A stretch of 64,000 nucleotides of DNA, taken from contig NZ_JAHBGF010000028.1 of NCBI RefSeq assembly GCF_018390695.1, positions 186,001 to 250,000 of the forward strand, read 5' to 3'. Position 1 is the stretch's first letter, and each line of letters opens with the position of its first letter. The position numbers and the translations under genes are program-made. Under the pieces are notes generated by a model, which was given only the letters and a program-made list of their open reading frames with translations, was not told where the DNA came from and made no database searches. The stretch is from Ancylobacter sonchi. GTDB lineage: Bacteria; Pseudomonadota; Alphaproteobacteria; Rhizobiales; Xanthobacteraceae. Positions 26,314 to 34,713 of the stretch are shown in pieces.

Positions 26314-27698
26314 CCGGGGGCGTCTCGCCGCGCTGGCTGCCGGTACGGGTGGTCGCCACACGGATCGCGGAAGGGTCGGTGCGGGCCACCGCTTTGGTCG
26401 AGGAGTTCACCGACGCCGAGCGTCGGCTGCGCCATCTCAACGCCTTCGTGCGCCATGATGGCGAGGAGGCCGGCGCGGCGGTGGAGGCTGCGCCCGAAGG
26501 CCCACTCGGCGGTGTGGCGCTGGCGCACAAGGACATGTTCCACCGCGACGGTCGCGTCACCACCTGCGGCTCGCGCCTGTTCGCCGACGTCGTGGCGGAG
26601 GGAACCGCCACCGTGCTGCAACGGCTCGACGTGGCGGGCGCGCTCGATCTCGGCACGCTGCACATGGCGGAGTTCGCCCATAACAGTACCGGCCACAACG
26701 CCTTTCTCGGCCCGGCGCGCAATCCGTGGAATCCGGCGCACATCACCGGCGGCTCGTCCTCCGGGCCGGGCGTGGCGGTCGCGGCGGGGCTGGCGCATGG
26801 CGCGCTCGGTTCGGATACCGGCGGCTCGATCCGGCTGCCGGCGCATTTCTGCGGCGTGACCGGGCTGAAGCCGACCAGCGGGCTGGTCTCCCGCGCGGGT
26901 GCCATGCCGCTGTCCTTCAGCCTCGACACCATCGGCCCGATGGCGCGCTCCGCCGAGGACGTCGCCGCGCTGCTCGCGCCGCTGGTGGGCGCCGATCGGC
27001 GCGACCCGACCGCCGAGCCGGCGCCGGGCGCCGATTATGTCACAGCCTGCGCCGCGCCCGTCGGCGGGCTGCGGGTGGGGCTGCCGACGGCCTTCTACAC
27101 CGACGGCCTGTCGCCCGATGTCGCTGGTGCGCTGGAGGCCTGCGTGCGGGTGCTGGAGCGGCTCGGCGTCGAGTTGCGGCCGGTCGAGCTGCCGGACCAG
27201 GACGGGCTGAGCGCCGCGCAACTGGTGCTGGTCGCCAGCGAGGCGGCGAGCCAGCATCGCGAGCGCCTGTTCACCGACGCGCCCTATGATCCGCAGATCC
27301 GCAACCGCCTGCTGAACGGCCTCGGCTATTCGGCGCAGGACTATCTCCAGGCGCTGCGCGGACGCGGGGCGGCGCTCGCCGCCCATCTCGCCGCCATCGA
27401 CGGTCTCGACGCGGTGCTGACGCCGGTCGCGCCCTTCGACGCGCCGACGCTGGCGGAGACCGATATCGGCGGCGGCCCCGATGCCGAGGCGCTGATCCAG
27501 TCGATCAGCCGCTTCATGCGGCCGGCCAATTATCTCGGCGTGCCGGCGCTGGCCTTCCCGGCCGGCTTTTCCCGGCGCGGCCTGCCGGTCGGGCTGCAAC
27601 TGGTGGGGCGTCCCTTCGGCGAGCCGGCGCTGCTGGCGCTGGTGGCGGCCTATCAGCGGCAGACCGAGCATCACCGCCAGATGCCGCCGGGCGTCTGA
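26310..27698 (+). CDS. Amidase-signature family hydrolase
   Basis: A 462-aa enzyme with the Ser-cisSer-Lys triad: Lys in LAHKDMF, cis-Ser in ITGGSSSGPG and Ser in DTGGSIRLPA. The surrounding GGSSSG/GGS region is the amidase signature. It is related to AtzE- and GatA-like enzymes. It is translationally coupled to the preceding small ORF and ends 32 bp from the convergent aminotransferase. It probably cleaves an amide bond in a nitrogen-scavenging pathway with the neighbouring M24 enzyme and ABC importer. Confidence 0.9.
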   Translation: MTGGVSPRWLPVRVVATRIAEGSVRATALVEEFTDAERRLRHLNAFVRHDGEEAGAAVEAAPEGPLGGVALAHKDMFHRDGRVTTCGSRLFADVVAEGTATVLQRLDVAGALDLGTLHMAEFAHNSTGHNAFLGPARNPWNPAHITGGSSSGPGVAVAAGLAHGALGSDTGGSIRLPAHFCGVTGLKPTSGLVSRAGAMPLSFSLDTIGPMARSAEDVAALLAPLVGADRRDPTAEPAPGADYVTACAAPVGGLRVGLPTAFYTDGLSPDVAGALEACVRVLERLGVELRPVELPDQDGLSAAQLVLVASEAASQHRERLFTDAPYDPQIRNRLLNGLGYSAQDYLQALRGRGAALAAHLAAIDGLDAVLTPVAPFDAPTLAETDIGGGPDAEALIQSISRFMRPANYLGVPALAFPAGFSRRGLPVGLQLVGRPFGEPALLALVAAYQRQTEHHRQMPPGV

Positions 27699-27703
27699 GG
27701 CCC

Positions 27704-27736
27704 CCGTGAGCGGCGCGGGACCGGCGTCGCTCACGG
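27704..27736. terminator. Inverted repeat between convergent amidase and aminotransferase genes
   Basis: CCGTGAGC and GCTCACGG (8-bp arms, 17-nt loop) span the intergenic space and the stop codon of the minus-strand gene. It probably acts as a shared 3'-end for both transcripts. No U-tract; low confidence. Confidence 0.35.
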
Positions 27737-28918
27737 CAACACCGTCGCCAGCGCCGCGGCGGCGCGGTCGACGTCGTCGCGCGCAGTGTGCAGGTGGAAG
27801 GACAGGCGCAGCCGCCCGTCGCTGGCGGCGACCAGCAATCCTTCCTCTGCCAGCCGGGCGGCGACCGCTCCGGCCTCGGCGCAGGGGATCGCGACGCTGG
27901 AGCCGGCATGGCCGGCCGTCCTCGGCGTCCAGAGCGGGATGCCGCGCGCGGCGAGCAGCGCCTTCAGCCGGCCGGCGAGGGCGAGCGCGTGCGTCTCGAC
28001 CGTGCGCAATGGCAGGGCGTCGACCCGGTCCAGCGCCGCCTTGAGCGCGTAGAGCGACCCGAAATTCGGGTTGCCGGCCTCGATCGCCGCCATGCCGTCG
28101 CGCGGCGCCCAGTCGAGCCCGCCATCGGCGACCCGGTAGCGCGCCGCCGAGTTCCAGCCCGGCGCGACGACGGGACAGCGGCCGAGCCGCTCCTCGTTCC
28201 AGTAGAGGAAGCCCGCCCCGTGCAGGCCGAGCAGGAATTTATGGGTGCAGGCGACGAGGATGTCGCAGCACTCGACGGGAATCTCCACCACTCCCGCCGC
28301 ATGCGAGACATCGACCAGCAGCGCGGCGCCGGCCGCCCGGCAGGCGGCGGCGAGCGGGGCGAGGTCGAGCCGCCGGCCGGTGAGGAAGCTGACATGGCTG
28401 ACGCACACCGCCCGGGTGCGCGGGCCGATGGCGGCGATCAGCCGCTGCTCGGCTCCTTCGCCGGCGGGCACGAAGCGCAGCACGCCGGCTTCGGCCGGCT
28501 GGCCGGCGAAGGCGAGCGGCAGCGAGGGAAACTCGTCGTCGAGCATGACGATTTCGCCCGGCGTCGTCATCAGGGCGCGGGCGGCGAGGTCCATGGCGTG
28601 GCTGACGCTTGCCGTGAAGGCGAGCCGTCGCTCGGCATGCGGCAGGCCGAGGCGGCGGCCGAGCGCCGCGCGGGCGGCTTCCACCCGCTCCTCCATGCGC
28701 CGCCGGCCCGGCCCGCCGCCGCTCTTGTCGGCAGCGTAGTCGGCGAGCGCTTCGAGCGCCGCGCGGAGGACCGGAGCCTCGCCGCCGGCATAGAGATGGC
28801 TGACGCCGTCGGGCAGGCCGACGAATTCGCTGCGCGGCAGCAGCGGGGCAGTGGGGGCGTCCGGCAGGGCGCCGGTGTCGGTGGTGGTGTCGGTGGTGGT
28901 GATGTCTTCGGCGGACAT
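27731..28918 (-). CDS. Class-V PLP-dependent aminotransferase-family protein
   Basis: A 395-aa fold-type I PLP enzyme. The Schiff-base Lys lies in CTHKFLLGLHGAGFLYWNE, and the phosphate-binding region VDVSHAAGVVEIPV and HVSFLTGRRLDL match class-V aminotransferase/cysteine desulfurase/kynureninase-like members. A Thr/Asp-rich N-terminal leader (ITTTDTTTDTG) is unusual. First gene of its own family in this cluster, with 5 bp to the downstream transporter ATPase (28924), so it is the last gene of the leftward ABC operon. Confidence 0.85.
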   Translation of the reverse strand: MSAEDITTTDTTTDTGALPDAPTAPLLPRSEFVGLPDGVSHLYAGGEAPVLRAALEALADYAADKSGGGPGRRRMEERVEAARAALGRRLGLPHAERRLAFTASVSHAMDLAARALMTTPGEIVMLDDEFPSLPLAFAGQPAEAGVLRFVPAGEGAEQRLIAAIGPRTRAVCVSHVSFLTGRRLDLAPLAAACRAAGAALLVDVSHAAGVVEIPVECCDILVACTHKFLLGLHGAGFLYWNEERLGRCPVVAPGWNSAARYRVADGGLDWAPRDGMAAIEAGNPNFGSLYALKAALDRVDALPLRTVETHALALAGRLKALLAARGIPLWTPRTAGHAGSSVAIPCAEAGAVAARLAEEGLLVAASDGRLRLSFHLHTARDDVDRAAAALATVLP

Positions 28919-28923
28919 GATCG

Positions 28924-29724
28924 TCAGCTCGCAAGGTTCAGGAAGGCGCGGCTGCGCGGATCCTGCGGGGCGGCGAAGAAAGCGGCGGCCGGCGTGTCCT
29001 CGACGATGACGCCGCGCTGCATGAACACCACCCGGTCGGCGACCTCGCGGGCAAAACCCATCTCGTGGGTGACGATGATCATGGTGACGCGCTCGTCGGC
29101 GGCGAGGGCGCGCATCACCGCCAGCACCTCGGCGACCTTTTCCGGGTCGAGCGAGGCGGTCACCTCGTCGAACAGCAGCACGCGCGGCTTCAGCGCCAGC
29201 GCCCGCACGATGGCGACACGCTGCTGCTGGCCGCCGGACAGCTGCCGGGGGTAGCGGTCGGCGAGATCGGCGAGCCCGACGCTGTCGAGCAGCGCCATCG
29301 CCGCTCGTCGTGCCTCCGCCGGCGACTGGCCGAGCACATGGATGGGCGCTTCGATCACGTTCTCCAGCGCGGTCAGGTGCTGGAACAGGTTGAAGTGCTG
29401 GAACACCATGCCGACGGGACGGCGCAGCTCGCGCGCCTCGGGCGGATCGTCGGGGATCAGCCGGCCGGCGAAGCGGCGATAGGGCAGCTGGCGGCCGAAC
29501 AGCTCGATCTCGCCGGCGTCCGGTCTTTCGAGGCCGGCGATGAGGCGCAGCACGGTGGTCTTGCCCGAGCCCGAGCCGCCGATCAGCGCCAGCCGCTGGC
29601 CCTCCGGCACGTCGAGCGAGAAGCCGGACAGGATGGTGGTGCCGCCGAACGTCTTGCGGATGCCGGTGAGCTTGAGGGCGTCGAGCGGCGGGGTGAAGCG
29701 CAGGGCGTCAGGAGCGGTCGGCAA
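28924..29724 (-). CDS. Polar amino-acid ABC transporter, ATP-binding protein
   Basis: A 266-aa ATPase of the GlnQ/HisP type, with Walker A GGSGSGKTT, signature [15 protein letters not shown] and Walker B VLLFDEVTASLDPE. A 14-residue N-terminal leader precedes the ABC fold. It overlaps the upstream permease gene by 17 nt and sits in an operon with two permeases and the binding protein (31993-28924). Confidence 0.9.
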   Translation of the reverse strand: MPTAPDALRFTPPLDALKLTGIRKTFGGTTILSGFSLDVPEGQRLALIGGSGSGKTTVLRLIAGLERPDAGEIELFGRQLPYRRFAGRLIPDDPPEARELRRPVGMVFQHFNLFQHLTALENVIEAPIHVLGQSPAEARRAAMALLDSVGLADLADRYPRQLSGGQQQRVAIVRALALKPRVLLFDEVTASLDPEKVAEVLAVMRALAADERVTMIIVTHEMGFAREVADRVVFMQRGVIVEDTPAAAFFAAPQDPRSRAFLNLAS

Positions 29725-30364
29725 GACGCACCTCCACGCGGCGCAGGATGAGGGCGGCGATCAGGCTGAAGGCGAGGAAGATCAGCCCGACCAGCGTCAG
29801 CGGCTCGTAATAGCGGTAGGTCTGGCTCGCCTCCTGCAACGCGGTGCCGAGCAGCTCGTGCACGCCGATGACGGCGAGCAGCGGCGTCTCCTTGAACATG
29901 GCGATCAGGTAGTTGCCGAGCGCCGGCACCACCGGCGGCAGCGCCTGCGGCAGCACGATGTGCCGCCAGATGCGGTAGGCCGGCAGGCTGAGCGCGCGCC
30001 CCGCCTCCCATTGCCCGCGCGGCACCGCCTCGATGCCGGCGCGGTACACTTCCGCCGTGTAGGTGGCGTAGTGCAGGCCGAGCGCGACGATGCCGCAGGC
30101 GACGGTGGGGATGCGCACGCCGTAGAGCGGCAGCACGTAGTAGATGAAGAAGATCTGGATCAGCAGCGGCGTTGAGCGCACGAACTCGACGAACATCGAG
30201 GCCGGCCGGCGGAGGACGGCATGCGGCGAGCGCCGCAGCAGCGCGAGGGCGAGGCCGAGTACCAGCGCCAGCGCCATGCCACCCAGCGTCGCGCCGAGCG
30301 TGACCAGCGAGGCCTCGAGCAGGATCGGCAGCAACTCGCCGGCATAGTCGAGCTGGAACATCAT
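29708..30364 (-). CDS. Polar amino-acid ABC transporter, permease
   Basis: A 218-aa HisM/GlnP-type permease with about five helices. The EAA loop is near WEAGRALSLPAYRIWRHIVLPQALP, and the conserved FVEFVRSTPLLIQIFFIYYVLP segment is present. Its start overlaps the next permease stop (ATGA). The operon resembles EhuC/EhuD of ectoine uptake. Confidence 0.9.
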   Translation of the reverse strand: MMFQLDYAGELLPILLEASLVTLGATLGGMALALVLGLALALLRRSPHAVLRRPASMFVEFVRSTPLLIQIFFIYYVLPLYGVRIPTVACGIVALGLHYATYTAEVYRAGIEAVPRGQWEAGRALSLPAYRIWRHIVLPQALPPVVPALGNYLIAMFKETPLLAVIGVHELLGTALQEASQTYRYYEPLTLVGLIFLAFSLIAALILRRVEVRLADRS

Positions 30365-31035
30365 CGCGCGCCCGCCACGGTTGCGCCCGTGCCATAGCGG
30401 CGCTCCAGCGCCCGCACCGCAAGGGTCAGCGTGTAGGCGATGGCGAAGTAGATCAGCAGCAGCAGCACATAGACCATGGTCACCCGGCCGGTGGTCTGCG
30501 CCAGCGCGTTGCCGACGAAGGCGAGGTCGGAAATGGTGATCAGCGAGAGGAGCGAGGTCGCCTTGACCAGCTCGACCAGCTGGTTGCCGAAGGGCGGCAG
30601 CATGGCCGGCAGCGCCTGCGGCAGCAGCACCCGGCGCAGCACCTGGCTCGGCGGCATGTGCAGCACCAGCGCCGCCTCGATCTGCCCGCGCGGCACGGCG
30701 AGCAGTGCGCCGCGCACGATCTCCGAGCCATAGGAGCCGAAATTCAGCGCCAGCGTGGCGACGCCGGTGGTCCAGGGCGACAGCTCGATGCCGATCAGCG
30801 GCAGCACGTAGAACATGAAGAACAGCTGCACCAGCAGCGAGGTGCCGCGGAACAGTTCGACATAGACGACCGCCGCCGCCGCCACCGCCTTGACGTGCGA
30901 CAGCCGGGCGAGGCCGGCGATCAGCGCCAGCAGCGCCGCGACCGGCGCGGTCAGCAGCGTGATGGCGACGGTGGTCACCGCCCCGTCGAGGAGGCGGGGG
31001 ACGAGGGCGATGACGGTGGTGAACAGTGTTTCCAT
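30361..31035 (-). CDS. Polar amino-acid ABC transporter, permease
   Basis: A 224-aa HisQ/GlnP-type permease with helices and an EAA loop (MPPSQVLRRVLLPQALPAMLP). ATG at 31035 is chosen; a longer frame upstream is a Pro/Arg-rich shadow. It overlaps the next permease by 4 nt. Together with the adjacent permease it forms the membrane channel for the Ehu-like binding protein. Confidence 0.9.
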   Translation of the reverse strand: METLFTTVIALVPRLLDGAVTTVAITLLTAPVAALLALIAGLARLSHVKAVAAAAVVYVELFRGTSLLVQLFFMFYVLPLIGIELSPWTTGVATLALNFGSYGSEIVRGALLAVPRGQIEAALVLHMPPSQVLRRVLLPQALPAMLPPFGNQLVELVKATSLLSLITISDLAFVGNALAQTTGRVTMVYVLLLLIYFAIAYTLTLAVRALERRYGTGATVAGAR

Positions 31036-31051
31036 GGTCCGATGTCGTTGG

Positions 31052-31083
31052 CTCCCGTCCGGCCGGGGCGGGCCGGACGGGAG
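31052..31083 (-). promoter_or_regulatory. Strong GC hairpin downstream of ehuB-like gene
   Basis: CTCCCGTCCGGCC and GGCCGGACGGGAG form a perfect 13-bp stem with a 6-nt loop in the 79-bp gap between the binding-protein stop and the permease start. No U-tract follows. It is likely an mRNA-stabilising or processing element giving more binding protein than permease. Confidence 0.65.
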
Positions 31084-31114
31084 GTCGTCGCGATCCGAGG
31101 ACGGATGCCGTGCC

Positions 31115-31993
31115 TCAGGCCTTGCAGAGCTCGGCCGAGGTGGGGGTCGAGGCGACCGGGGAGAGCGCCTCCGGCAGGCCGTACTTCTTGTTGATCGCGG
31201 CAAGCTGGCCCGAGGCGATCAGCTTGGCGAGGCCGGCGTCATAGGCCTCGCGCAGCGCATTGTCCTCCTTGCGGAAGCCCATGGCGGCGTAGTCGATCGC
31301 CGGCTTGCCGTCGACGATCGGGTCGACGAAGTCCTTGACGATCTCCAGGCCGGAATCCGTCATGGTCTGCAGCGTCGGGTAGATGATGACCAGCGAGCAG
31401 AAGGCGACGTCGGCGCGCCCACCCTGCACGGCGGCCAGCAGCGGCGCGGTGTCGGGCAGCACCACCCACTGCGATTCCGGCACGCCGGCGGCCTTGGCAT
31501 AGGCCTCCTCGACGCCGCCGCGCAGCACCGCCATCTTGATGGCCGGGTTCTTCTTGACGTCGTCGAGGCTCTTGATGCCGAGCGGGTTGCCGGCCTTCAC
31601 CACCATGGTCTCGCGGCTCATCGAATCCGGGTTGCCATAGGCCAGCACCTCGCAGCGCTTCGGGCGGATGTAGAGCCCGGTGCAGATCACGTCGAAGCGC
31701 TTGGCCAGCAGGCCGGGGATGAGGGCGCTGAACTCGGCGACCACCGGCTCGACCTTGGTGATGCCGCTGCCCTCGAGCGCCGCCTTCAGCACGTCGGGCG
31801 ACTGGCCGGTGAGCACGCCCTTGTCGTCGAGGAAGGCGTAGGGGAGCTGGTTGGACAGGCCGACCTTGATGGTGGCGGGCAGGGCGGCGGCTTCGGCGCG
31901 CGGGGCGGTGAGCAGGCTGCCGAGCCCGGTGCCGATGAGGCCGGCGCCGGCACCCAGCTTGAGAAGGCCGCGGCGGTCGATGGAAAACGTCAT
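31115..31993 (-). CDS. Ehu-like periplasmic amino-acid/ectoine-binding protein (Tat-type signal)
   Basis: A 292-aa SBP_bac_3 binding protein. The N-terminus has a twin-arginine motif (DRRGLLKL) before a hydrophobic stretch. The blocks AEFSALIPGLLAKRFDVI and YIRPKRCEVLAYGNPD match EhuB (ectoine/hydroxyectoine binding) better than ordinary polar amino-acid binders. ATG at 31993 follows GAGGAGCC. The full ligand is not fixed: eut/doe deacetylase genes are absent here. Confidence 0.85.
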   Translation of the reverse strand: MTFSIDRRGLLKLGAGAGLIGTGLGSLLTAPRAEAAALPATIKVGLSNQLPYAFLDDKGVLTGQSPDVLKAALEGSGITKVEPVVAEFSALIPGLLAKRFDVICTGLYIRPKRCEVLAYGNPDSMSRETMVVKAGNPLGIKSLDDVKKNPAIKMAVLRGGVEEAYAKAAGVPESQWVVLPDTAPLLAAVQGGRADVAFCSLVIIYPTLQTMTDSGLEIVKDFVDPIVDGKPAIDYAAMGFRKEDNALREAYDAGLAKLIASGQLAAINKKYGLPEALSPVASTPTSAELCKA

Positions 31994-32030
31994 GGAAGGC
32001 TCCTCTGTCGGAAGGTTGCTTTTTGAATTG

Positions 32031-32044
32031 GTGCCGTACGGCAC
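32031..32044. promoter_or_regulatory. Perfect 14-bp palindrome upstream of the ABC operon
   Basis: GTGCCGTACGGCAC is a perfect palindrome 38 bp upstream of the ehuB-like start and 19 bp after the GntR-gene stop. This is the expected place for a FadR-subfamily GntR operator controlling the importer operon. Confidence 0.5.
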
Positions 32045-32062
32045 TCTCTTTCTCGGCGGCGG

Positions 32063-32710
32063 TCAGCCGGCGATCTCGTCATGGCGCTGGGCCAGGGTCT
32101 GCAACGCCAGCTGGCGACCGGCGAGGATGTGGTCTTCCATCGCCTTGCGGCTGGCGGCCGGATCGCGCGCGCGCAGCGCCTCGACGATGCCGACGTGATG
32201 GCCATAGGTGAAGCCGATGGCGGTGATCCGGCGCGAGGCCCGCAGCAGGCGCTCGACATCGGCGGCCAGCAGCTGGTTGCGGCTGCCGCGGGCGATGATC
32301 AGGTGGAAGTCGAGGCTGTGCGCCATGTCCGTGCGCTGGCCGCTGTCGTCGAGCGACGAGGTGCGGCAGCAATCGTGCTCGCAGAGGTCGGCCAGCAGAT
32401 CGAGCTCGGCGACGGTGAGGTGCAGCGCCGCCCGCTCGGCGGCGGCACCCTCCAGGATGACGCGCAGGTCGAAGGTGTCGAGCACGTCCCGCAGGCTCAG
32501 CCCGCGCACCACATAGCCGCGGCGCGGGAACAGCTGAACCAGCCCTTCCTGGCACAGCAGCGCCAGCGCCTCGCGCACCGGGGTCTTGCTCACCGACAGC
32601 CGGGTCGCGACCTCCTTCTCCAGCAGGATCTCGCCGACCGGAATCTTCTGGTCGAGAATGTCGCTGCGCAGCGTTTCGAGCACCATGGTGCGCAGATCGG
32701 GGCGGGCCAT
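32063..32710 (-). CDS. GntR-family (FCD/FadR) transcriptional regulator
   Basis: A 215-aa repressor. The N-terminal winged helix contains LSVSKTPVREALALLCQEGLV and the wing region QLFPRRGYVVRG; the C-terminal FCD domain has His residues (FHLIIA and DHILAG) that bind metal and small organic acids. Upstream of its start is an AT-rich stretch with palindrome AGATATATCT (32723-32732). It is encoded just upstream of the Ehu-like importer operon and probably regulates it. Confidence 0.9.
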   Translation of the reverse strand: MARPDLRTMVLETLRSDILDQKIPVGEILLEKEVATRLSVSKTPVREALALLCQEGLVQLFPRRGYVVRGLSLRDVLDTFDLRVILEGAAAERAALHLTVAELDLLADLCEHDCCRTSSLDDSGQRTDMAHSLDFHLIIARGSRNQLLAADVERLLRASRRITAIGFTYGHHVGIVEALRARDPAASRKAMEDHILAGRQLALQTLAQRHDEIAG

Positions 32711-32908
32711 CTGAGATCCTTAAGATATATCTCCAGTATGTTTCTTGGAGGCGCGGGCCGAAGGCAAGGCCAAAAAAGCGTCAGCCGGTGGGGCAAAATT
32801 GGTCAGCGAAACGACGCGGCCACGCCCGATGCGGGCGCTCACAGGCGCCGCACCGGGCATGGCCGTGGGTCGACATCGGTGGTGCGGCGCGCCCTTGCGC
32901 GCCGGCGG

Positions 32909-34630
32909 TCAGCGGATCAGCGGCACGTAATGGTGCGGCTGGCGCATCGCCACCAGATCCTTGCGGCGTACCACATTGGTCGGGTAGGGCGTGTCGAGGT
33001 TGGAGGTATCGACGTCGGTGGCGACCACCCCTTCGCCTTCGCCGAGAATCACCTCGCGGCGCGGGAACTCGAAGGTATCCGGCCCGAACACGCCGCTCTT
33101 GCCGTGATAGCCGGCAGCGGTATCGAGCACGTTGGCGAAGGCGAGATGCACATTGTTCTCGCCGGCGCGGGCGCGCATCAGGTGCCAGTGGTGCGGGTCG
33201 GCGCCGGTGGGGATCGGGTAGTTCTGCGCCACCTTGGAGCCGGCATGCGGCGCGGTGAGGCTGCCGCGCAGCGCCGCCGGGCAGGCGACGAGGTCGCAGC
33301 CGCGCAGCGCCAGCACGCGCCCGGCCTCGGGGAAGGCGGCGTCGTGGCCGATCAGCAGGCCGACGCGTCCGAAAGCGGTGTCGAACACGCCCCACTCCTC
33401 GCCCGGCGTCGCCCAATTGTGGTCGGAGGCGTCGAGATGGGTCTTGCGGTAGCTGCCGATCACCCCCTGCGGCCCGACCAGCACGGCGCTGTTGTACAAG
33501 GCGCCGTCCGCCTCCTCGGCGAGGCCGGCGACGAGATGCAGGCCGTGGCGCGCGGCGATGGCGACCAGCCGGGCGACCGCCGGCCCGTCGAGCCGCTCGG
33601 CGGCGGGGGCGTCGAGCCCGGTGACCGCGCGCTCGGGAAACACCACCAGCTCGGCGCCCTGCTCGCGTGCCGCCTGTCCCGCGAGCTCGTCGATGCGGGC
33701 GAGATTGGCGCCGACGTCACCGGTTGGCGCGAACTGCGCGACGGCGACGCGCGAGCGCCGGCCCGGCGGCAGCGGCCGGTGGCCATACAGCTTGAAGAAG
33801 TCGAGCGGGTTCCAGCTATGGGTGTGGGTCGGCAGCTCCATGTAGAGCTCCGGCCGGCGCTGCTCGAACACCTTCTCGCCGAGCATGCGCCGCTCGCGGG
33901 CGCGTTCGAGGTCGAGCTCGGCATAGGCGACGCCGTCGCCGGAATCGATCACCGCCTCGATGGCGCCGTCCGGGCCGATGACGCAGCTGCCGCCGGAGAA
34001 CTGCACCGTGCGCTCCAGCCCCCAGCGGTTGGCCTCGATCAGGTAGCAGCTGTTCTCCACCGCGCGGGTGATCCAGTAGGGCGCCGGCGTGCGCTCGGCC
34101 AGCCAGTTGGAGATGTGGCAGATGATGTCGGCGCCGCCGAGCCCGGCGAGCCGTGCGGTCTCGACGAAATGGATGTCCATGCACACGAGCATGGCGATGC
34201 GGCCGATCGGGGTGTCGAACACCTGATGACCGAGATCGCCCGGCGCCGACCATTTCGGCTCGGAGATGTAGGGATGCGTCTTGCGGTGGGTGCCGACCAC
34301 GCCCTGCGGGCCGATCAGCACGGCGGCGTTGTAGTAGAGGTTGGTCTGTGCATCGACCTCGGGCATGCCGACGACGATGTAGCAGCCGTGCTGGCGTGCC
34401 ACCGCGGCGAAGCGCTCGGTAGTGGCGCCCGGCACCGGCTCGACGAAGGGGGCGACCTCGTCGCGGTCGAACCAGCAATAGCCGGTGGTGCCCATTTCCG
34501 GCGTCACGATCAGTTTCGCGCCGGCCTGCGCGGCTTCGCCGACCAGATCGAGAAGGCGGGCGATGTTGCGCTCCTTCTCGAACATCGTCGGCTCGAACTG
34601 GACGGTGGCGACCTTCAGCGGGGTGGTCAT
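32909..34630 (-). CDS. Tandem two-domain nitrilase; second domain lacks catalytic Cys
   Basis: A 573-aa protein made of two carbon-nitrogen hydrolase domains. Domain 1 (about 1-270) has the full Glu-Lys-Cys set: Glu45 in TPEMGTTGY, Lys117 in THRKTHPY and Cys150 in LVCMDIHFVE. Domain 2 (about 293-573) keeps Glu333 in FPERAVTGL and Lys396 in SYRKTHLD, but the aligned Cys is Gly428 in LIGHDAAFPE. So one domain should be active and the other is a pseudo-enzyme. ATG at 34630 is used; upstream in-frame codons are shadow. The gene is the last of the amide operon. Activity on nitriles or amides is inferred. Confidence 0.9.
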   Translation of the reverse strand: MTTPLKVATVQFEPTMFEKERNIARLLDLVGEAAQAGAKLIVTPEMGTTGYCWFDRDEVAPFVEPVPGATTERFAAVARQHGCYIVVGMPEVDAQTNLYYNAAVLIGPQGVVGTHRKTHPYISEPKWSAPGDLGHQVFDTPIGRIAMLVCMDIHFVETARLAGLGGADIICHISNWLAERTPAPYWITRAVENSCYLIEANRWGLERTVQFSGGSCVIGPDGAIEAVIDSGDGVAYAELDLERARERRMLGEKVFEQRRPELYMELPTHTHSWNPLDFFKLYGHRPLPPGRRSRVAVAQFAPTGDVGANLARIDELAGQAAREQGAELVVFPERAVTGLDAPAAERLDGPAVARLVAIAARHGLHLVAGLAEEADGALYNSAVLVGPQGVIGSYRKTHLDASDHNWATPGEEWGVFDTAFGRVGLLIGHDAAFPEAGRVLALRGCDLVACPAALRGSLTAPHAGSKVAQNYPIPTGADPHHWHLMRARAGENNVHLAFANVLDTAAGYHGKSGVFGPDTFEFPRREVILGEGEGVVATDVDTSNLDTPYPTNVVRRKDLVAMRQPHHYVPLIR

Positions 34631-34713
34631 CGGCTCTCTCCGGGCAAGAAAGGGGCGTCCGGCGCCCCGCTGTCGCGGAGCGCCGTTGGTCGGGCGGTGG
34701 CGGGTGGATCGGC

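Noticed and set aside
31115-31993. Naming the importer ehuABCD outright
   Set aside because: EhuB-like blocks are present, but eut/doe partner genes other than the M24 hydrolase are missing, so ligand identity is not secure.
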